A stretch of 6,246 nt of DNA from Proteobacteria bacterium UBA4656 (lineage in GTDB: Bacteria > Pseudomonadota > Gammaproteobacteria > Xanthomonadales > Ahniellaceae): contig DHLY01000034.1 in NCBI GenBank assembly GCA_002405525.1, positions 1 through 6,246 of the forward strand, given 5' to 3'. The translations under genes were made by a program, and so were the position numbers. Every line of letters begins with the position of its first letter. Within the stretch, counting starts at the first letter, position 1. Of the stretch, positions 1-3,880 are shown piece after piece. The notes beneath the pieces are model-generated. The model did no database searches. It was not told the origin of the DNA and was given only the letters and a program-made list of their open reading frames with translations.

Positions 1-879
1 CAGCACCACCAGCGCGCCGGGCGCCAGGTAGTCGAACAGCGTCTCGGTCTGCTCGAAGAACAGCGGCAGGTAGTACTCGATGCCGGCCGGGGTGGCGCCC
101 TCGCGCAGGTCCTGGTAGATCGGGCAGCGCCGCGGGTCGATCTCGAAGCGCTCGCGCAGCAGCGCGCGGAATGCGCGCGTGGCCTGCTCGGTGACCGGGA
201 ACTCGCGCGCGCTGAGCAGCTGCACGCGCTCGACCTTCTCCTGCGAGCGCTGGGTCTCCGGGTCGAAGGTGCGGATGGTCTCGATGGTGTCGTCGAACAG
301 TTCGACGCGGTAGGGCTCGCCGGCGCCCATCGGGAAGATGTCGATCAGCGCGCCGCGGGTGGCGTAGTCGCCGGGCTCCAGCACCTGCGGCACGTGGCGA
401 TAGCCCGCGCCGTCGAGGCGGCGTCGCTCGGACTCCAGGTCCAGCCGCTGCCCGACCTCCAGCGCGAGGTTGGAGCCCTGGATGAAGCCGCGTGGTGCGA
501 GGCGCTGCATCAGGGTCGCGATCGGGACCACCAGGACCCCGCGCGTGAGCGACGGCAAGCGGAACAGGGTCGCCACGCGCTGGCTGACGATGTCCGGATG
601 CGGCGAGAACACGTCGTAGGGCAGGGTCTCCCAGTCCGGCAGGTGCAGCACCGGCAGGTCGGCACCGGCGAAGGCGCGCAGTTCCGCTTCCAGCGCGTGG
701 GCAGCATGGGTGTCGCGCGCGACCGCGACCACCAGGCCGGCGTGCGCGCGCGCGGCGGCGGCGATCGCCAGCGCCAGCGCCGACCCGTGCGGGCGGCGCC
801 AGGCCGCGCGCAATTGCGGCGGGCGCGGCAGGACGGGGGCGAGCACGCTCGCGGGGGGCGTCGTGTGGGGGTCGGTCAT
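1..879 (-). CDS. mfd: Transcription-repair coupling factor Mfd, N-terminal part (cut by window edge)
   Basis: Mfd is a cytoplasmic ATP-driven translocase that removes RNA polymerase stalled at DNA lesions and recruits UvrA for nucleotide excision repair. The frame is open from ATG (877-879, minus strand) to the window edge, giving 293 of the roughly 1150 residues usual for the family. Visible landmarks, in order, match E. coli Mfd as I remember it: DWETLPYD, then FSPHPDIVSQR, RGVLVVP, TLMQR, AGYRHVPQVLE, GDYATRGALIDIFPMG, PYRVELFDD, REFPVTEQA, and finally PAGIEYYLPLFFEQ. This covers the UvrB-like N-terminal region (D1a/D2/D1b), which includes the UvrA-contacting part. The RNA-polymerase-binding, helicase and C-terminal domains lie outside the window. 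No good Shine-Dalgarno sequence precedes the ATG, but this start gives the usual N-terminal length. It lies 73 bases downstream of a GNAT gene on the same strand. Identification is very secure. Confidence 0.96.
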   Translation of the reverse strand, partial: MTDPHTTPPASVLAPVLPRPPQLRAAWRRPHGSALALAIAAAARAHAGLVVAVARDTHAAHALEAELRAFAGADLPVLHLPDWETLPYDVFSPHPDIVSQRVATLFRLPSLTRGVLVVPIATLMQRLAPRGFIQGSNLALEVGQRLDLESERRRLDGAGYRHVPQVLEPGDYATRGALIDIFPMGAGEPYRVELFDDTIETIRTFDPETQRSQEKVERVQLLSAREFPVTEQATRAFRALLRERFEIDPRRCPIYQDLREGATPAGIEYYLPLFFEQTETLFDYLAPGALVVL

Positions 880-920
880 CGCGCGCGGGACGCCGCGCCG
901 GGTGGTCGCGCGGGGCGCGG

Positions 921-926
921 AGTATA
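921..926 (-). promoter_or_regulatory. Candidate -10 hexamer upstream of mfd
   Basis: Read on the minus strand, the GNAT-mfd gap contains TATACT, five of six matches to the sigma-70 -10 consensus and the only AT-rich patch in a very GC-rich spacer. It lies about 40 bases upstream of the mfd ATG, which would leave a leader of roughly 35 bases. No recognisable -35 box sits 16-18 bases further upstream, so the promoter would be weak. The alternative is read-through from the GNAT gene. Confidence 0.35.
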
Positions 927-952
927 GCCGCGCAACCGTCGCGCGGCGCGCT

Positions 953-1567
953 TCAGGACGCGCGTGCGCGGCCGCGCCGCAGGTCGAGCCGCACGTGGAC
1001 CACGCCGCCCTCGCCCTGCACGTGGGTGCGGCGGAAGCCGAGCTTGTCGGTGATGCGCAGCATGCCGGTGTTCTCGGCGAGCACGTCGCCGTGCACCTCG
1101 TCCAGGCCCTTGCGGCGGCACCAGTCGATGATGCGCTTCATCAGCAGCGTGCCGAGCCCCTGGCCCGAGAGCGGGCGCGAGACGATCAGCGCGAACTCGG
1201 CGCCGGTTCCGTCGCCGTCGATGCTGGCGCGTCCGACCGCGCCGACCAGGCCCTCGCCGGGCGGCTCCGGCTCGGACACCGCCAGCGCGAACGCGACCTT
1301 CGGGTCGAGCACGGTCAGTTCGCGCGCCATGCGCGGCGACATTTCCTTGATCGGATGCATGAAGCGGAAGCGCACTTCCTCCGGCGACAGCGTCGCGAAC
1401 GCGGCGCGCAGCGGCTCGGCGTCACGCGGGTCGATCGGGCGCAGCAGCACGGTCCGGCCGTTGGGCAGCACCAGCAACTCGCGCCAGGGTCCGAGGCGTT
1501 CGCGCCGGATGGCGGTGGGCGGCGGTGGGATCGCGCGGTCCGGCATGCGTTGGAGCATACTTTCCAT
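953..1567 (-). CDS. GNAT-family N-acetyltransferase
   Basis: A 204-residue cytoplasmic protein of the Gcn5-related acetyltransferase superfamily, which moves an acetyl group from acetyl-CoA to an amine. The fold starts near residue 38 (RTVLLRPIDPRDA). The acetyl-CoA pyrophosphate-binding motif A is SGQGLGTLLMKRIID at residues 134-148. Motif B follows as VLAENTGMLRITDKLGF at 162-178, with the typical Asn-166 and LGF ending. The segment with FRFMHPIKEMS (67-77) and the overall layout resemble the C-terminal acetyltransferase domain of the large protein lysine acetyltransferases (Pat/YfiQ type). Here it stands alone, without the CoA-ligase-like domain. The substrate cannot be read from sequence. 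The first ATG (1565-1567) is used here. Met-4 and Met-8 are equally possible starts, since none has a clear Shine-Dalgarno and the first 35 residues precede the domain. It lies upstream of mfd on the same strand and is divergent from the YjbR-chrA pair. Confidence 0.86.
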   Translation of the reverse strand: MESMLQRMPDRAIPPPPTAIRRERLGPWRELLVLPNGRTVLLRPIDPRDAEPLRAAFATLSPEEVRFRFMHPIKEMSPRMARELTVLDPKVAFALAVSEPEPPGEGLVGAVGRASIDGDGTGAEFALIVSRPLSGQGLGTLLMKRIIDWCRRKGLDEVHGDVLAENTGMLRITDKLGFRRTHVQGEGGVVHVRLDLRRGRARAS

Positions 1568-1602
1568 GCGGGGCCGAGAATGGCAGGGCGGCCGCGAGCG
1601 CG

Positions 1603-1611
1603 TGCTCTACT
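1603..1611 (+). promoter_or_regulatory. Candidate extended -10 promoter for the YjbR-chrA pair
   Basis: In the 99-base divergent spacer (1568-1666), TGC followed by TCTACT has the shape of an extended -10 element (TGn plus four of six hexamer matches), about 55 bases before the YjbR start. No convincing -35 element precedes it. This is a weak motif call. The spacer must hold some start signal for the rightward genes, because the neighbour to the left points away. Confidence 0.25.
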
Positions 1612-1654
1612 CGAGCCCGTCACGAAACCTTCGCGACGCGGCCACGACCACCAC

Positions 1655-1660
1655 GAGGGG
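1655..1660 (+). promoter_or_regulatory. Ribosome binding site of the MmcQ/YjbR gene
   Basis: GAGGGG lies six bases before the ATG at 1667. This fixes the start of the 117-residue protein, although the reading frame is open far upstream across the antisense of the GNAT and mfd genes. Confidence 0.7.
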
Positions 1661-1666
1661 CGGGCG

Positions 1667-2020
1667 ATGGACGAGCAGCAAGTCGATGGCCTGGTGTCGG
1701 GCTGGCCCGGGGTCAGCGCCGACCTCAAGTGGGGCGACGACCTGGCCTACAGCGTCGCGGGCAAGATGTTCGCTGTGTACTGCTACAAGGGCAGCAACGC
1801 CGGGCAGGTCTCGTTCAAGGTCGGCGCGGAGCGCTTCCTGGAACTGACCGATCGCCACGGCATCATCCCGGCGCCCTACATGGCGCGCGCGCACTGGGTG
1901 TCGGTGCTGCCGTCGTCCGGCATGCCGCGCGAGGAACTCGAGGCCCTGCTGCGCGAAAGCTACGCGCAGGTGCGCGCGAAGCTGCCGAAGAAGGTGCAGC
2001 GCGAACTGGGCGAGGGATGA
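1667..2020 (+). CDS. MmcQ/YjbR family protein (CyaY-like fold)
   Basis: A 117-residue protein of the MmcQ/YjbR family (former DUF419), which adopts a small CyaY-like alpha/beta fold. The molecular role of the family is not firmly established, although DNA binding has been suggested. Family hallmarks are visible. An N-terminal helix ends in WPGVSADLKWGDD (13-25). It is followed by LAYSVAGKMFAVY (26-38), the central strands with VSFKV (48-52), then IIPAPYMARAHWV (66-78). A C-terminal helix ends in KLPKKVQ (residues 105-111). The length of about 115-120 residues is normal for the family. No signal peptide or membrane segment is seen, so it is cytoplasmic. The start is set by GAGGGG six bases upstream. 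Its stop overlaps the start of chrA (ATGA, 2017-2020), so the two genes are probably translationally coupled. Family assignment is strong; function is unknown. Confidence 0.9.
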   Translation: MDEQQVDGLVSGWPGVSADLKWGDDLAYSVAGKMFAVYCYKGSNAGQVSFKVGAERFLELTDRHGIIPAPYMARAHWVSVLPSSGMPREELEALLRESYAQVRAKLPKKVQRELGEG

Positions 2021-3270
2021 CCGGCGCCGCGGCGCCCTGGGGCGCGTTCCTGCGCCCGTGGTGGCGGATCGGCTGGCTGTCGTTCGGGGGGCCGGCGGCG
2101 CAGGTCGCGCTGATGCACGCCGAGTTCGTCGAGCGTCGCCGGCTGGTCGATGAACCGCGCTTCCTCGCCGCGCTCGGTTTCTGCAACGCCCTGCCGGGTC
2201 CGGAGGCGATGCAGCTCGCGATCTGGCTGGGCTGGCGTCAGCGCGGGGTGGCGGGCGGACTGGCCGCCGGCGTGCTGTTCATCCTACCGGGCGCGCTGGT
2301 GATCGCGCTGCTGGCGCTGGCCTACGCGACCTGGGGCGCGCTGCCGGCGCTCGGCGCCGTGGTCGCAGGGCTCTCGCTGGCGGTGCTGGTGCTGGTGGCC
2401 GAGGCGATGTGGCGGCTCGGGCGCCGCGTGCTGCGCAGCCCGGTGCTGCTGGCGATCGCGGGGATCGCGCTGGTCGTGCAGGGCGCGCGCCTGCTGCCGT
2501 TTCCGCCGCTGCTGGCGCTCGGCATGGCGATCGGTGCGATCGCGGGTGGTCGCTGGCCGGCGGCCTTTGGCGGTGAGGCGCCCATGGCCGACGCACACGC
2601 TGCGGCGCCGCGCGCTCGCGGTGCCACCCGGGCCGCGATCGTGCTCGCGCTGCTGTGGCCGCTGCCGCTGCTGGCCGTAGCCGCGATCGCCGGTGGCAAT
2701 GCGCTGGCGACCGAGGTCGGGCTGTTCTTCGGCCAGGCCGCCCTGGTCACCTTCGGCGGCGCCTACGCGGTGCTGCCCTACGTCGCGCAGGCGGCGGTCG
2801 AGACCCACGGCTGGATGACGCCGCAGCAGATGGTCGACGGCCTGGCGCTGGCCGAGACCACGCCGGGCCCGCTGATCCTGGTGCTGGAGTTCGTCGGCTT
2901 CATGGCCGGCTGGAACGCGCCCGGCGCGCTGGCGCCGTGGGCCGCAGGGCTGCTGTTGGCGCTGCTGACGTTGTGGATGACTTTCGTGCCGAGCTTCGCG
3001 CTGGTGTTCGCCGGCGCGCCGCTCGTCGATCGCATCGCGGCCATCGGCCGCCTGCGCCACGCGCTCGCCGCGCTCAATGCCGTGGTGCTGGCCGCGATCG
3101 CGCAACTGGCGGCCTGGTACGGCTGGATCGTGCTGGTCGCGGAAGGCGCGCCGCGCTGGCCGCTGCGCGGCGCGCTGGTCCTGCTCGCAGTCTGGCGATG
3201 GCGCTGCAAGCCGTCCACGCCGCTGTTCGTCGGTGTCGCCGCGCTGGCAGGACTGCTCGTGGGGTGGTGA
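2017..3270 (+). CDS. chrA: ChrA-type chromate transporter, long two-domain form
   Basis: A 417-residue inner-membrane protein of the CHR family, whose characterised long-chain members expel chromate from the cytoplasm. The two homologous halves are plain. The N-terminal half carries WLSFGGPAAQVALM (20-33), EFVERRRLVDEPRFLAAL (36-53) and LPGPEAMQL (59-67). The C-terminal half repeats the pattern with TFGGAYAVLPYV (around 245-256), an HGWMTPQQMVDGLALAE stretch and TTPGPL (around 281-286). Long hydrophobic segments follow each motif block, and a hydrophilic linker with PMADAH near residues 189-194 separates the halves. The length is close to the usual 400 or so residues of bidomain ChrA. The ATG overlaps the YjbR stop as ATGA. 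GAGGG touches the start directly, too near for good independent initiation, which favours coupled translation. No chrB-type regulator is present in the window. Substrate specificity for chromate is inferred from the family alone. Confidence 0.92.
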   Translation: MTGAAAPWGAFLRPWWRIGWLSFGGPAAQVALMHAEFVERRRLVDEPRFLAALGFCNALPGPEAMQLAIWLGWRQRGVAGGLAAGVLFILPGALVIALLALAYATWGALPALGAVVAGLSLAVLVLVAEAMWRLGRRVLRSPVLLAIAGIALVVQGARLLPFPPLLALGMAIGAIAGGRWPAAFGGEAPMADAHAAAPRARGATRAAIVLALLWPLPLLAVAAIAGGNALATEVGLFFGQAALVTFGGAYAVLPYVAQAAVETHGWMTPQQMVDGLALAETTPGPLILVLEFVGFMAGWNAPGALAPWAAGLLLALLTLWMTFVPSFALVFAGAPLVDRIAAIGRLRHALAALNAVVLAAIAQLAAWYGWIVLVAEGAPRWPLRGALVLLAVWRWRCKPSTPLFVGVAALAGLLVGW

Positions 3271-3347
3271 CGGCTGCTGTCTTCAACGGACGCGCGGAAC
3301 AGCAAAGCGAGAGCGGCCCACACGGATGCCGGCAGATGAGAAGTGGA

Positions 3348-3510
3348 TGGGGTCAGCGCGCGCGCGAGCGGCTGTGGGAGCAGGGCGACGGATACAACGT
3401 TTTGGGGAAAGGCGTCAGAGCACTGTTTCGCTGACCTTCCGCGGGTGAAGCGAGTGGCGCAGCCGTCCGCCTCGCGCTGGTTCCGACGCAGAAAACTGTA
3501 CTCTGACCCT
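3348..3510. repeat. Possible degenerate REP/transposase-associated element
   Basis: The left side begins TGGGGTCAG (3348-3356). The right side ends with GAAAACTGTACTCTGACCCT (3491-3510), whose reverse complement starts AGGGTCAGAGTACAG. The two ends thus share GGGTCAG in inverted orientation, about 160 bases apart. From memory, GGGGTCAGAGTACAGTTTTC-like strings recur in many proteobacterial genomes beside IS200-like (Y1/RAYT) transposase genes. Between the ends, TGTGGGAGCAGG (3373-3384) resembles the head of gammaproteobacterial REP sequences. No transposase is present, the left end matches for only nine bases, and no target duplication was recognised. It is best read as a remnant or a miniature element. 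Confidence 0.4.
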
Positions 3511-3532
3511 GAGGTTTCCCCACAAATCCCGC

Positions 3533-3561
3533 TTGCGATTCAGGGGCTTGCGGTGTACGGT
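3533..3561 (+). promoter_or_regulatory. Weak sigma-70-like promoter candidate for the repeat protein
   Basis: TTGCGA (3533-3538) and TACGGT (3556-3561) are separated by 17 bases. They match the -35 and -10 consensus at four and three positions respectively. It would leave a leader of about 200 bases before the ATG. A second -35-like string, TTGACG (3582-3587), has no acceptable -10 partner. It is offered only as the best match I could find in the leader. Confidence 0.18.
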
Positions 3562-3754
3562 ATCGAAAAAACTGCGCGTGCTTGACGAGCCGGTCTCCTT
3601 TTTGTCGCCAAGACAGAAGGAGCCTCGCCCTGCACGCCGTCGGATTATTGCGCAGTTGTCTCCGCGATGTCCTTGATCGGTTGCACGGTCGTCGGTGCGC
3701 GGCCTTGCTCGGTGCGGTCCACGCGTTGATCGCGGCTATTCTCCAAGGGGAAGT

Positions 3755-3760
3755 AAGGAG
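3755..3760 (+). promoter_or_regulatory. Ribosome binding site of the repeat-protein gene
   Basis: AAGGAG lies nine bases before the ATG at 3770. It is the best Shine-Dalgarno in the window and selects this ATG over the in-frame ATGs at 3785 and 3788, which would be too distant from it and would shorten the basic N-terminus of the signal peptide. Confidence 0.8.
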
Positions 3761-3769
3761 CTTCGTGCA

Positions 3770-3880
3770 ATGAAGTCCCAGACCATGATGCCGACACCCC
3801 GGTCAGTCGCCGTACCGGCCGCCTCCGCGTGGTGTGCCGCGGTCTTCGCGCCGCTGCTTCTCTCGGGCGCCGCACAGGCA
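3770..3880 (+). other. Signal peptide coding region
   Basis: Residues 1-37 have Lys-2 and Arg-11 in the n-region, a hydrophobic core running from about Val-13 to Leu-31, and a small-residue c-region SGAAQA. The likely signal peptidase I cut follows AQA (after residue 37), leaving AQFTV as mature start; a cut one residue later is possible. Cys-22 is not in a lipobox, so lipoprotein processing is not expected. Export through Sec is inferred. Confidence 0.8.

Larger units (their letters stand above)
3271..3769 (+). other. Intergenic stretch without a convincing gene
   Basis: About 500 bases between chrA and the repeat-protein gene. It is visibly less GC-rich than its neighbours and lacks the strong G/C third-position bias of the flanking genes in every frame. 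No strong hairpin followed by a T-run was found after chrA. A TGCTGT/ACAGCA pair just after the stop has a 20-base loop and is not persuasive. It contains possible mobile-element scraps (about 3348-3510), weak promoter-like hexamers and the ribosome binding site of the next gene. Short open frames at 3343-3585 and 3582-3773 look accidental. Confidence 0.6.

Noticed and set aside
394..1666. Long plus-strand open frames opposite mfd and the GNAT gene
   Set aside because: They are antisense shadows in GC-rich DNA. The translations are Arg/Ala/Gly-rich with no recognisable motifs, whereas the minus-strand frames give clear Mfd and GNAT sequences.
2284..3105. A 273-codon minus-strand frame inside chrA
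   Set aside because: It is very rich in Arg, Gln and His with no family resemblance and lies antisense to a clear two-half ChrA.
3414..3435. GTCAG/CTGAC inverted repeat as a chrA terminator
   Set aside because: The stem is only five base pairs with a 12-base loop and no T-run, and it lies well over 100 bases past the chrA stop.
3343..3585. 80-codon plus-strand frame in the intergenic region
   Set aside because: It crosses the suspected mobile-element remnant, has no ribosome binding site and no coding-type base bias.
3582..3773. Small TTG-start frame whose TGA overlaps the repeat gene start as ATGA
   Set aside because: The coupling-like overlap is tempting, but its third codon positions lack the strong G/C bias of the neighbouring genes, its start has no Shine-Dalgarno and no motif is recognised. 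The overlap is probably chance.
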